Source: Sphingobium chlorophenolicum
GTDB taxonomy: Bacteria; Pseudomonadota; Alphaproteobacteria; Sphingomonadales; Sphingomonadaceae
DNA length: 49,005 bases
Assembly (NCBI RefSeq): GCF_000722875.1
Contig: NZ_JFHR01000041.1
Location: 1 to 49,005 of the forward strand
Reading direction: 5' to 3'
A program made the translations under genes and the position numbers. The notes under the pieces were generated by a model, which had not been told where the DNA came from, ran no database searches, and was given only the letters and a program-made list of their open reading frames with translations. How positions within the stretch are numbered: the first letter of the stretch is position 1; every line of letters starts with the position of its first letter. Below, one piece after another: positions 38,312-48,999 of the stretch.

Positions 38312-39310
38312 ATGGCCAAGAAACCGCGCCCCGCCAAGCCGCGCGTCATCGTTACGCGCCGCCTGCCTCCCAATGTCGAGGCGCGCATGGCCGATCTGTT
38401 CGACACCGTCTTCAACATCGGCGACGTGCCGATGGACCGCGCCGCGCTGACCCGCGCCATGGCGCAGTGCGACGTGCTGGTGCCCGCCGTCACCGACCAG
38501 TTGGACGCCGCCCTGATCGACGCCGCGCCGGAACGTCTGCAACTGATCGCCAGCTTCGGCAGCGGGGTCGACCATATCGACCTCAGCGCCGCGCGGAAGA
38601 AGGGGATCATCGTCACCAACACCCCCGGCGTGCTGACGGAAGACACCGCCGACATGACCATGGCGCTGATCCTGTCGGTGCCCCGCCGCCTGGCGGAGGG
38701 GGAGAAGCTGGTGCGATCCGGCGCCTGGCCCGGCTGGAGCCCGTCGGGCATGCTGGGGCACCGGATCGGCGGCAAGAAGCTGGGCATCATCGGCATGGGC
38801 CGCATCGGCCGCGCTGTCGCCCGCCGGGCGGCCGCCTTCGGCCTGTCCATCGCCTATCACAACCGCCACCGCTTGCCGTTCGAGGTGGAGCAGGAATTGC
38901 AGGCGCACTGGCATGCCGATCTGGACGCGCTGCTGGCGGAAAGTGACATTGTTTCCATCCATTGTCCGCTCAACGCCGACAGCCGGGACATGATCGATGC
39001 GCGCCGGATCGCGCTGATGCGGCCCGACGCCTATCTGATCAACACCTCGCGGGCCGAGATCACGGACGAACCCGCGATGATCGCGGCCCTTGCCGAGGGG
39101 CGGATCGCTGGAGCGGGGCTGGACGTCTATACCCATGAACCGGCGGTCGATCCCCGGCTGCTGGACCTCTCTAACGTCGTGCTGCTGCCGCATATGGGGT
39201 CCGCGACGTTCGAGGGGCGCGACGCCACCGGGGCGCGGGTGATCGCCAATATCCGAAGCTGGGTGGACGGACACCGGCCGCCCAATCAGGTGCTGGAAGG
39301 CTGGGTCTGA
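38312..39310 (+). CDS. D-2-hydroxyacid dehydrogenase (glyoxylate/hydroxypyruvate reductase type)
   Basis: A 332-residue NAD(P)-dependent oxidoreductase. The Rossmann motif is GMGRIGRAVARRAAAFG (about residues 168-184). The catalytic Arg is in NTSRAEI, the Glu in YTHEPAVD, and the His in LLPHMGSAT. The protein resembles GyaR/glycerate dehydrogenases. Its stop overlaps the CTG that probably starts the multicopper oxidase (CTGA), so a metabolic enzyme and a copper-resistance gene look translationally linked, an unusual pairing. Confidence 0.9.
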   Translation: MAKKPRPAKPRVIVTRRLPPNVEARMADLFDTVFNIGDVPMDRAALTRAMAQCDVLVPAVTDQLDAALIDAAPERLQLIASFGSGVDHIDLSAARKKGIIVTNTPGVLTEDTADMTMALILSVPRRLAEGEKLVRSGAWPGWSPSGMLGHRIGGKKLGIIGMGRIGRAVARRAAAFGLSIAYHNRHRLPFEVEQELQAHWHADLDALLAESDIVSIHCPLNADSRDMIDARRIALMRPDAYLINTSRAEITDEPAMIAALAEGRIAGAGLDVYTHEPAVDPRLLDLSNVVLLPHMGSATFEGRDATGARVIANIRSWVDGHRPPNQVLEGWV

Positions 39311-41013
39311 CCCGCCGTCGCCCCTTTCCCGAATTCGACCGCCGCAGCCTGATCCGAAGCCTAGGCGGCGCGCTGGCCCTTGGCGGGGCTTTCCCGTCCT
39401 GGGCGCGAAGCGGCACGGCGGGCCTCATCCCCGCCCCCGGTGTGCTGAACGGCGAGACCATCGCGCTGACGGTGGGGGAAAGCCATTTCTCGACCGGAGG
39501 CCGCTCCGCCCATGCGGTGACGGTCAACGGCACGCTGCCCGCGCCGCTCATCCGCCTGAGGGAAGGGCAGAATGTCCGCCTGTCCGTCACCAATAGCCTC
39601 AGCGAAGACACCTCGATCCACTGGCATGGCCTGATCGTTCCTTTCCAGATGGACGGCGTGCCGGGCGTCAGCTTTCCGGGCATCAGCCCGGGCGAGACCT
39701 TCACCTATGAATTCCCGGTCCGCCAGTCGGGCACTTACTGGTATCACAGCCATTCCGGGATGCAGGAGGCGATGGGCCATTACGGCCCCATCGTCATCGA
39801 CCCCGCCGGGCACGATCCGGTCCACAGCGACCGCGAACATGTGATCCTGCTGTCGGACTGGAGCCCGGTGCATCCGCATGTGCTGCTCAAGCGGCTCAAG
39901 CAGATGGGCGGCTATTTCAACATGCAGAGGCAGACGCTGGCCGGGCTGCTCGCGGGGAAGGACCAAAAAGCCGGGGAGCGCCTGCAATGGGGCGCGATGC
40001 GGATGGACCCCACCGATATTTCCGACGTCACCGGGTCGACCTACAGCTTCCTCGTCAACGGCCATGGCACGGCGGAAAACTGGACCGGCCTCTTCACGCG
40101 GGGCGAGCGGGTGCGGCTGCGGATCATCAACGCCTCGGCCATGACCAATTTCAACCTGCGCCTGCCGGGGCTGCCGATGACGGTGGTCCAGTGCGACGGA
40201 CAAAATGTGCAGCCGGTCGAGACGGACGAATTCCAGATCGGCATCGCCGAAACCTATGACGTGGTGGTGCAGCCGGGGGAAGCGAAGCCCTATGCCCTGA
40301 TCGCGGAGGCGATAGACCGTTCCGGACTGGTGCGCGCGACGCTTGCGCCCCGGATCGGCATGGCGGCGGACGTGCCCGCTCTGCGCGAAAGGCCACTGCT
40401 GGGCATCAAGGATATGGGCATGGACATGTCCGGCATGGGAGATATGCCTGGCCATTCCATGAAGATGCGCGACCCGTCCGTCGCGCCGCAGGTGAAGATG
40501 GGGCCGGGCGTCGCCACCCTCTCTCCCATGCCGACGGACCGCACCGCCGACCGGCCCACGGGGCTGGAGAGCGTCGATCACCGGGTGCTGACCTATGCCG
40601 ACCTGAAATCGCTGGAACCCAACAGGGCCAACCGCGCGCCCACGCGGACGCTGGACATTCACCTGACCGCGAACATGGAACGCTATATGTGGTCCTTCGA
40701 CGGGGTGAAGCTGTCGGACGGGGCCGAACCCATCGCCTTCCGCCATGGGGAACGGGTGCGGGTGAACCTGATCAACGACACGATGATGCCGCATCCCATC
40801 CATCTGCACGGACATTTCTTCGAACTGGTAACGGGCGCGGGCGACCATGCCCCGCGCAAGCATACGGTGAACGTCCTGCCGGGCGGAAAAGTCACTTTCG
40901 ACCTCACCGCCGACGCGCAGGGCGACTGGGCGTTCCACTGCCACATGCTGATGCACATGCATGCCGGGATGATGCGCATCGTCACCGTGCGGCATGAGAA
41001 TGGGGCGGCGTGA
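39307..41013 (+). CDS. copA: CopA-type multicopper oxidase with Tat signal, probable CTG start
   Basis: A periplasmic copper-resistance oxidase, 568 residues if started at CTG 39307. The copper ligand motifs are HWHG (105-108), YWYHSHSG (144-151), HPIHLHGH (496-503) and HCHMLMHMHAGMM (544-556). A Met-rich stretch around GMDMSGMGDMPGHSMKM lies near residue 375. The frame upstream of the first ordinary start (GTG 39442) encodes DRRSLIRS plus a hydrophobic run, a clear twin-arginine signal. No ATG, GTG or TTG precedes it, but CTG 39307 has GGAAGG six bases upstream and forms CTGA with the previous stop. Starting at 39442 would remove the export signal. Confidence 0.88.
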   Translation: MTRRRPFPEFDRRSLIRSLGGALALGGAFPSWARSGTAGLIPAPGVLNGETIALTVGESHFSTGGRSAHAVTVNGTLPAPLIRLREGQNVRLSVTNSLSEDTSIHWHGLIVPFQMDGVPGVSFPGISPGETFTYEFPVRQSGTYWYHSHSGMQEAMGHYGPIVIDPAGHDPVHSDREHVILLSDWSPVHPHVLLKRLKQMGGYFNMQRQTLAGLLAGKDQKAGERLQWGAMRMDPTDISDVTGSTYSFLVNGHGTAENWTGLFTRGERVRLRIINASAMTNFNLRLPGLPMTVVQCDGQNVQPVETDEFQIGIAETYDVVVQPGEAKPYALIAEAIDRSGLVRATLAPRIGMAADVPALRERPLLGIKDMGMDMSGMGDMPGHSMKMRDPSVAPQVKMGPGVATLSPMPTDRTADRPTGLESVDHRVLTYADLKSLEPNRANRAPTRTLDIHLTANMERYMWSFDGVKLSDGAEPIAFRHGERVRVNLINDTMMPHPIHLHGHFFELVTGAGDHAPRKHTVNVLPGGKVTFDLTADAQGDWAFHCHMLMHMHAGMMRIVTVRHENGAA

Positions 41014-41903
41014 AGAGGTTCGCCATCCTGCTGCTCGCGTGCCTGCCGGTTCCCGCCCCGGCGCAGGAGATGGACCATAGCCACATGGATCACGGCGCGA
41101 TGGAGGCCCCGCCGCAGGCGCCCCCCGCCGCCGATCCCCATGCCGGGCACGGTCAGCCCGCCGCCAATCAGGGCACTCCGCCGCCGATCCCAACCAATCA
41201 CGCTGCCGAAGCCTTCTACAGCGCCACCGAAATGGTGCGCTCCCGCGCCGCCATGCTCAGGGAAAGCGGCGGCATGACCTTCTCCCGGCTCATGCTGGAC
41301 CGGCTGGAATATCGCACGGGCAGGGGCGCCGACGGCTATCACTGGGAGGGCGAGGGCTGGATCGGCGGCGACATAGACCGCTTCGCTTTCAAGACCGAAG
41401 GGGAGGGCGCGATCCATGACCCCCTGGAGCGCGCGGAGGTCCAGGCGCTCTACAGCCGCGCCATTGGCCCCTGGTTCAATCTGGAGGCGGGGGTCCGCCA
41501 CGATATCCGCCCCGGCCCGCAGCGGACCTACGCGGTGGTCGGGATAGACGGCCTGGCGCCCTATTGGTTCGAAGTCGGCGCGCAGGCTTTCCTCTCGGAC
41601 AAGGGCGACGTCCATGTGCGGCTGGAGGGCAGCTACGACCAGCGCATCACCCAACGCCTGATCCTGCAACCGGCGGCGGAGGTGAGCATCGCCGCGCAGG
41701 ACGTGCCGGAATTGGGGATCGGATCAGGCGTCTCCGACATCGAACTGGGGCTGCGGCTGCGCTACGAATTCGCCCGGCAGTTCGCGCCCTATATCGGCTT
41801 CAATTGGGAACGGAAGTTGGGCGAAAGCGCCCGCTTCGCCCGCGCCGAGGGGGATGGAGCCTCCGCCACCCGCTTCGTGATGGGCGCGCGCTTCTGGTTC
41901 TGA
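41010..41903 (+). CDS. copB: copper resistance outer-membrane protein CopB
   Basis: A 297-residue protein with a signal peptide (about 1-19), a His/Met-rich segment (MDHSHMDHGAM and DPHAGHGQ), and a C-terminal beta-barrel region of about 210 residues ending in Phe, typical of outer membrane proteins. It matches CopB/PcoB, the usual partner of CopA. The GTG start overlaps the copA stop (GTGA). No copper-sensing regulator is adjacent. Confidence 0.92.
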   Translation: MKRFAILLLACLPVPAPAQEMDHSHMDHGAMEAPPQAPPAADPHAGHGQPAANQGTPPPIPTNHAAEAFYSATEMVRSRAAMLRESGGMTFSRLMLDRLEYRTGRGADGYHWEGEGWIGGDIDRFAFKTEGEGAIHDPLERAEVQALYSRAIGPWFNLEAGVRHDIRPGPQRTYAVVGIDGLAPYWFEVGAQAFLSDKGDVHVRLEGSYDQRITQRLILQPAAEVSIAAQDVPELGIGSGVSDIELGLRLRYEFARQFAPYIGFNWERKLGESARFARAEGDGASATRFVMGARFWF

Positions 41904-41952
41904 CCGGCCCGATGCGCCCAATGGCATCGCCCACATAATCGAAACCACCCAT

Positions 41953-41976
41953 CCGTTCGGGCTGAGCCTGTCGAAG
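41953..41976. repeat. palindromic repeat, copy C (single arm)
   Basis: One arm of the GGGCTGAGC-TGTCGAAG repeat, matching copy D (47811-47890) except at a few bases. The second arm is missing apart from a short GAAGG tail. It sits downstream of copB. Confidence 0.6.
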
Positions 41977-42034
41977 CCCTTCCTTTCTTGAAGGCCCCAA
42001 TCCCGCATCGCAACTTCGCAGAACTTCCCAACCC

Positions 42035-42059
42035 GGAACCCGCCGCTCCGTTGTCCGTT
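42035..42059 (+). promoter_or_regulatory. sigma-EcfG promoter GGAAC-N16-CGTT
   Basis: GGAAC at 42035-42039 and CGTT at 42056-42059 are separated by exactly 16 bases, a perfect consensus match, 35 bases before the DUF1328 start. It places the two small downstream genes in the general stress regulon governed by the ecfG gene at 28.9 kb. Confidence 0.8.
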
Positions 42060-42094
42060 GAAAAAGCCAGGTCTTTCAATGGAAGGAGTTCGCA

Positions 42095-42280
42095 ATGATC
42101 CGTCTGGCCATCATTTCCCTCGTGATCGCCGCTGTGCTGGCCATATTGGGCTTCGGCGGCATGGCGGGCACGTTCGTCGGCATCGCCAAATTCCTGTTCG
42201 TGCTGGCGATCGCGCTGTTCGCGATCTTCCTCGTCCTCGGCCTGCTGGCTGGCAAGGGCATCAAGAATGCGATAGATTGA
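42095..42280 (+). CDS. DUF1328 family small membrane protein
   Basis: A 61-residue protein consisting of two hydrophobic helices (about 4-25 and 31-54) joined by a Gly-rich turn, matching the DUF1328/YtjA family of stress-induced membrane peptides. It has ribosome binding site AAGGAG and a perfect sigma-EcfG promoter. The next gene begins four bases after its stop, forming a two-gene stress operon. Confidence 0.88.
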   Translation: MIRLAIISLVIAAVLAILGFGGMAGTFVGIAKFLFVLAIALFAIFLVLGLLAGKGIKNAID

Positions 42281-42284
42281 CCCC

Positions 42285-42488
42285 ATGACGGAAATCGGTG
42301 CTGGAGTGAATGAAACGGGCCGCCTGATCCGCGATGAGGCCGGGTTCCTGCTCCAGCGCGATCTGGGCGGCAGTTTCCGCCTGATACTGCTGCGCGTACC
42401 CGTCGATCATGTCGAAAAACGGGTGCGCGTGCAGGGCTATTATGCCGGGGACGGCATAGTGGAAGTGGAAGGCGTGGCCGCCGCCTGA
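42285..42488 (+). CDS. DUF5818-like small protein
   Basis: A 67-residue soluble protein with the pattern LQRDLGG-FRL and VPVDHVEKRVRVQG, like the DUF5818 family seen in sphingomonads. It is probably a small beta-rich (OB-like) fold. It follows the DUF1328 gene by four bases and should share its EcfG promoter. The function is unknown. Confidence 0.75.
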   Translation: MTEIGAGVNETGRLIRDEAGFLLQRDLGGSFRLILLRVPVDHVEKRVRVQGYYAGDGIVEVEGVAAA

Positions 42489-42510
42489 TCAGCCGGCGGC
42501 TTCCCTTCCG

Positions 42511-42798
42511 TCAGGGATTGATCGAATCGCGGGCATCGCAGGACGTCATGACGTCATGCGTGCTCACAAAACGCGCGCAGGCGCCGAAACCCCTGTTATT
42601 CTCCAGCGGAAGCGCGGTTTCGCAATAGGCGCATTCCGCCATCAGCCGGCCGACCATCCACTGGCTGCGGCCGCAACTGGGGCAATGATTGGCTTCCCCT
42701 GGATGATAGTGAATGATGTAACCCCTTATGGCCGGGTCAAAAGACTTGCCGGTCGCGAGGCTGGACACTGGGCGCATCGTCTCTTCCTCCTCAGACAC
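42511..42798 (-). CDS. small zinc-ribbon protein
   Basis: A protein of 95 residues (88 if the ATG at 42777 is used) with CPSCG and CAYC, a CxxC-x15-CxxC zinc ribbon, and two further cysteines near the C-terminus. There is no signal peptide or membrane helix. No family name can be given. It faces away from acnA. Confidence 0.6.
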   Translation of the reverse strand: MSEEEETMRPVSSLATGKSFDPAIRGYIIHYHPGEANHCPSCGRSQWMVGRLMAECAYCETALPLENNRGFGACARFVSTHDVMTSCDARDSINP

Positions 42799-43187
42799 GT
42801 ATCACGGCATCGATGCAAAATCGGAAATACCCCCGAACTTCACATCAGCATGGATGCAACGACGAACGTCAGAGCGAACGACCCATATCATCTCTGCAGA
42901 GCCCGCTCCTTGCACCAGAACGCGGCCGCAACCCAATGTATCCCGCGCCGGATGATCGCGTCTACAAGAAAGATTCGCGGAATCGTCCCATTTTCGCGCC
43001 TTCGCATTTGACTCGGAGCGTGCAGGCGCTATGGCGGCGCGCATCGGGACATACCCGCTTCAGCCTGCACGGCAGGGGGCGTATCCCGCCACCTTGCCGT
43101 CCGGTTTCCTTCCGTGCGGCGAGCCTATGGTGGTGTACGTCATCCTGCCTGCTCCTGGCTGGGGCACTGCGAGGAGACGCACGACTC
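42799..43187. other. long gap upstream of aconitase
   Basis: A 389-base region without a credible gene. An open frame continues upstream of acnA here but lacks family similarity. It holds a possible sigma70-type promoter (TTGACT 43008-43013, 16 bases, TATGGC 43030-43035) and, next to the acnA ATG, GAGGAG at 43171-43176. No riboswitch or iron-box motif is evident. Confidence 0.5.
43008..43035 (+). promoter_or_regulatory. possible sigma70-type promoter of acnA
   Basis: TTGACT and TATGGC are separated by 16 bases, about 155 bases before the acnA ATG. The -35 is close to consensus; the -10 is weak and the spacing one base short. Confidence 0.3.
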
Positions 43188-45857
<2,670 letters not shown>

Positions 45858-45881
45858 TCGGCCGACGCGCTGAATAGGAAT

Positions 45882-45914
45882 GAAGGGCTCCCGCCACAGC
45901 AGGGGCCCTTTTTT
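45882..45914 (+). terminator. rho-independent terminator after acnA
   Basis: AAGGGC pairs with GCCCTT through a mostly paired stem (TCCCGC against GCAGGG) with a CACA loop, directly followed by six T. It lies 25 bases after the acnA stop. Confidence 0.8.
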
Positions 45915-46076
45915 CTTGGCGGGAAGGGGAGCTTGCAGAAGCTGTCTGGTGGCCGTTTTTAGGCTAGGAGCGGACATTAATACCTCCCCTCCCCTGAGGG
46001 GGGGCATAATGACGGCCTTTCACCCAAATCGCTCTATCCGCCAAGCCTCCCGCCAGAGCAGGAGCATGCCGCGTTT

Positions 46077-46430
46077 CTATCCCTCCGGCCGCGTCCAAAT
46101 CCACGTTCCGCCGATCAGCGCCGCCCCAACCGGGAGCAAAAACCACGGAAAGGGCGAAAATGCCAAAGCCAGCACCACGCTGAACGCGAAAGCCGCCAAC
46201 GCCGCCTTCTTCCCCCGGCGGCTGATTGCGCCCTTTTCCCGCCAGCGCCGGATATGCGGGCCGAAATGGCGATGCTCCAGCAACCGGGCCTCCAGCGCCG
46301 GGCTGGACCGTGCAAAGCAGAAGGCCGCCAGTATCATGAACGGCACGGTCGGCAACAGCGGCAGAAAAGCCCCGATCGCCCCCAGTCCCAACGACAAAAA
46401 CCCACAAAACAGATAAAAATGCCGCCGCAT
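46077..46430 (-). CDS. DUF454 (YbaN-like) inner-membrane protein
   Basis: A 117-residue protein with helices at about residues 4-24, 30-45 and 72-108. The family core is LGAIGAFLPLLPTVPFMILAAFCFARSSP followed by HRHFGPHIRRWREKGAI. The function is unknown. The ATG overlaps the stop of the upstream kinase gene by one base (TGATG), placing it in the kinase/regulator operon. Confidence 0.88.
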   Translation of the reverse strand: MRRHFYLFCGFLSLGLGAIGAFLPLLPTVPFMILAAFCFARSSPALEARLLEHRHFGPHIRRWREKGAISRRGKKAALAAFAFSVVLALAFSPFPWFLLPVGAALIGGTWIWTRPEG

Positions 46431-47791
46431 CAGGCCGCAGGCAGCCGTAGCCGCACCATCGCGCCGCCCAGATCCTCGCTTTCCTCCAGCGCGACCGACC
46501 CGCCGTAGATTTCCGCGACGTCCCGCACGATGGCCAGGCCAAGCCCAGTGCCCGGCTTCCCCGAATCTAGCCTGACGCCCCGGTCGAAGATGCGCGTCCG
46601 GTCCTCCTCCGCAATTCCCGCGCCGTCATCCTCGACCAATATCTCGACCATATTGCCCTTGCGCCCGACCGTTGCGAATACGCTGCCCCCGCCATATTTG
46701 GCGGCATTTTCGACCAGATTGCCCAGCATTTCGTCCAGATCCTGCCGTTCCACACGGACATCGGCGTCCTTCACCCCGTCCATGTCGATCCGCACATCGG
46801 GATAGAGCCGCTGGACGGCCCGCTCGACCGCTTCCAGGCTGGTCCAGACCTCCGCCCGGCTGTGCGCCGCGCCGCGCCGTCCCACGGCCCGCGCCCGCGC
46901 CAGATGATGGTCGACCTGCCGCCGCATCGTCGTCGCCTCCCGGATCACGGTGTCGCCCAGATCGGGCGACTGGGCGGTGGCGGCGTTCATGATCACGGTC
47001 AGCGGAGTCTTCAACGCATGGGCCAGATTGCCCGCATGGGTCCGCGCTTCCTCCGCTTGCCGCTCATTATGGGCCAGCAGGGCGTTCAATTCCTCCACCA
47101 TCGGCAGCACTTCGGCGGGCATCGGCTCGGTCACGCGATTCTTCTCGCCGCCGCGCATCCGTACGATCTCCTGCCGCACCTTGCGCAGCGGTCGCAGCCC
47201 GTAAAGCGTCTGCAACGTCGCCAGCACGATCAGCCCCAGCGCCAGCAGCGCGAAACTCTCGAACAGGGTCGAGCGCAGCGTCTTGATCTGCGCGTCCAGC
47301 CCTTGCCGCGCCTGCGCCACCATGAACATCCAGCGCGTGTCCGACCCTGGCAGGACGATGCTGCGCTCCAATATGCGCAGATCCTCGCCCGGAAACTGAT
47401 TGCTGTCGTAGATATGGGGGGCATCGTCCTGATGCTCCGGCTTCACCTTCAGCGCCCGGTCCCAGAGCGAACGGGACCGCCAATCCTCATGCCCCTTGCC
47501 GCTGATCTGGTAATAAATGCCGCTATTGGGTTCCAAAAAGCGCTGGTCGGCGGGTTCGCGGTTGAACAGCACCTCGCCGTCCGGCCCGATCTCCGCCGAC
47601 GCGATCATGGCGGTCAGCACATAATTCATGCCGTCGTCGAAATTGCGCGTGATCGCGTCGGACAGCACCCGGTCCAGCGCCAGTCCGCCGCCCAGCAGCA
47701 ACAGGCTGATCCACAGCGCCGCGATGCCGATCATGCGGCGGCTGAGCGATCCGGTGGAATGGACCTGCGAAGGGGAGGGGAGATCGGTCAA
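46430..47791 (-). CDS. PhoQ-like sensor histidine kinase
   Basis: A 453-residue membrane kinase: helix one about residues 18-40, a periplasmic sensor (about 42-180), helix two (about 182-202), and a HAMP region. The His box is GNLAHALKTPLTVI (about 263-276), and the ATPase motifs NLVENAAKYGG, DDGAGI and GTGLGLAI are intact. The HALKTPL form and the sensor size are like PhoQ family kinases. It follows its response regulator with a 106-base gap containing a palindromic repeat. Confidence 0.9.
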   Translation of the reverse strand: MTDLPSPSQVHSTGSLSRRMIGIAALWISLLLLGGGLALDRVLSDAITRNFDDGMNYVLTAMIASAEIGPDGEVLFNREPADQRFLEPNSGIYYQISGKGHEDWRSRSLWDRALKVKPEHQDDAPHIYDSNQFPGEDLRILERSIVLPGSDTRWMFMVAQARQGLDAQIKTLRSTLFESFALLALGLIVLATLQTLYGLRPLRKVRQEIVRMRGGEKNRVTEPMPAEVLPMVEELNALLAHNERQAEEARTHAGNLAHALKTPLTVIMNAATAQSPDLGDTVIREATTMRRQVDHHLARARAVGRRGAAHSRAEVWTSLEAVERAVQRLYPDVRIDMDGVKDADVRVERQDLDEMLGNLVENAAKYGGGSVFATVGRKGNMVEILVEDDGAGIAEEDRTRIFDRGVRLDSGKPGTGLGLAIVRDVAEIYGGSVALEESEDLGGAMVRLRLPAA

Positions 47792-47810
47792 AAGACGATC
47801 AAGCCTGTAT

Positions 47811-47890
47811 CTCCGTTCGCCCTGAGCTTGTTGAAGGGCCGCACTTTCTTTGAGAAGAACAAGGCTTCGACAAGCTCAGCCCGAACGGAG
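47811..47890. repeat. palindromic repeat, copy D
   Basis: The best preserved copy. CTCCGTTCG...GAGCTTGTTGAAG (47811-47836) is paired with CTTCGACAAGCTCAG...CGAACGGAG (about 47865-47890) with two mismatches and a 28-base loop. It lies between the regulator and kinase genes within a probable operon, where it could lower expression of the kinase or stabilise the upstream message. Confidence 0.8.
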
Positions 47891-47897
47891 GTTGGCG

Positions 47898-48563
47898 TTA
47901 CCGCCCCGGCTCATCGAGGCTATAGCCCAGGCCCCGGATCGTCGTGATGACGTCCGCGCCCAGTTTCTTGCGGATGCGCGTCACGAACACTTCGATGGTG
48001 TTGGAATCGCGGTCGAAATCCTGATCGTAAATATGTTCGATCAATTCGGTGCGGCTCACCACCTTGCCCTTGTGGTGCAGCAGGTACGACAGCAGCTTAT
48101 ATTCCTGCGCGGTCAGCTTCACCGGCTCGCCCTTCAGCGTCACCTTGCCCGACCGCGTGTCCAGCCGCACGTCGCCCGCCGTCAGTTCGCTTGACGCATT
48201 GCCCGAAGCGCGACGGATCAGGGCGCGCAGCCGGGCGATCAATTCTTCGCTCTGAAACGGCTTGGCCAGATAATCGTCAGCGCCCGCGTCCAGCCCGGCG
48301 ACCTTGTCCGACCAGCTATCGCGCGCGGTCAGCACCAGCACCGGAAAGCCCCGGCCTTCCTTGCGCCAGCGGTCCAGCACGGTCAGCCCGTCGATGGTCG
48401 GCAGGCCCAGGTCCAGCACCACCGCGTCATAATTTTCGGTCGCGCCCAGAAAATGCCCGTCCTCGCCATCGTCGGCCAGGTCCACGGCATAGCCCGCGCC
48501 CTCCAGCGTATTGCGGAGCTGTTGCCCAAGGCTCGGTTCATCTTCGACGATCAGCAGACGCAT
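47898..48563 (-). CDS. OmpR family response regulator
   Basis: A 221-residue two-component regulator. The receiver has EDEP near residue 7, acceptor Asp51 in VVLDLGLPTIDG, and KPF near residue 102. The C-terminal winged helix (about 125-218) ends IEVFVTRIRKKLGADVITTIRGLGYSL. It is the partner of the PhoQ-like kinase. The target genes are unknown; the neighbouring PepSY gene is a candidate, as in other PhoPQ-like systems. Confidence 0.93.
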   Translation of the reverse strand: MRLLIVEDEPSLGQQLRNTLEGAGYAVDLADDGEDGHFLGATENYDAVVLDLGLPTIDGLTVLDRWRKEGRGFPVLVLTARDSWSDKVAGLDAGADDYLAKPFQSEELIARLRALIRRASGNASSELTAGDVRLDTRSGKVTLKGEPVKLTAQEYKLLSYLLHHKGKVVSRTELIEHIYDQDFDRDSNTIEVFVTRIRKKLGADVITTIRGLGYSLDEPGR

Positions 48564-48598
48564 ATGGCCCCGTTTCCGTTATTATGCTGTCAGCGCGC

Positions 48599-48907
48599 CT
48601 AACGCGCCCAGCCGATTATATCGCCCGTGCGCCCGTCCGCATCAACCCATACCACCTTGCCGTCCTTCACATATTTCAGACGATAGCGGTTGGAGGAGGG
48701 ATTGAACTCGCTGCCCAGATAGGTCGCCCCGCCCATGGCGGCGTCGACCCGGCGTTTGATGACGGAAAAGGGCATGACCTGCCCGTCCAGCATGGCGCGG
48801 CGCGCGGCATCCTGCTCGTCGCGCTGGCTGCCGGCGTAAACGGCCGGATTCGCGACGAAAAGCGCCGCCATGGCTCCCAGGCCCGCAATCAGTTTGAACC
48901 GCATCAT
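48599..48907 (-). CDS. exported PepSY-domain protein
   Basis: A 102-residue protein with a signal peptide (about 1-25) and one PepSY domain (about 45-100: IKRRVDAAMGGATYLG ... KYVKDGKVVWVDADGRTGDII), a fold thought to inhibit or sense envelope proteases. The start at 48907 is chosen because AAGG lies eight bases upstream; in-frame ATGs at 48913 and a GTG-less longer frame to 48937 are less well placed. It sits directly upstream of the OmpR-type regulator, 35 bases away, and probably heads that operon. Confidence 0.85.
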   Translation of the reverse strand: MMRFKLIAGLGAMAALFVANPAVYAGSQRDEQDAARRAMLDGQVMPFSVIKRRVDAAMGGATYLGSEFNPSSNRYRLKYVKDGKVVWVDADGRTGDIIGWAR

Positions 48908-48975
48908 TCGCATGACCTTGGCATAGCCGCGAACCATTGAACAGGTGGTGAATGGCGCGGGGGGTAGTCATCATC

Positions 48976-48999
48976 CCCCCTCCCGCAGGCGGGAGGGGG
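48976..48999. repeat. GC-rich palindromic repeat at window end
   Basis: CCCCCTCCCGC pairs perfectly with GCGGGAGGGGG (11-base stem, loop AG), followed by GGTTAGGG. It resembles the element at the start of the window. The stretch upstream of the PepSY gene contains no other gene. Confidence 0.6.

Noticed and set aside
42813..43187. N-terminal extension of aconitase by 125 residues
   Set aside because: No similarity to the aconitase family, and a start with a ribosome binding site exists at 43188 exactly at the family N-terminus.
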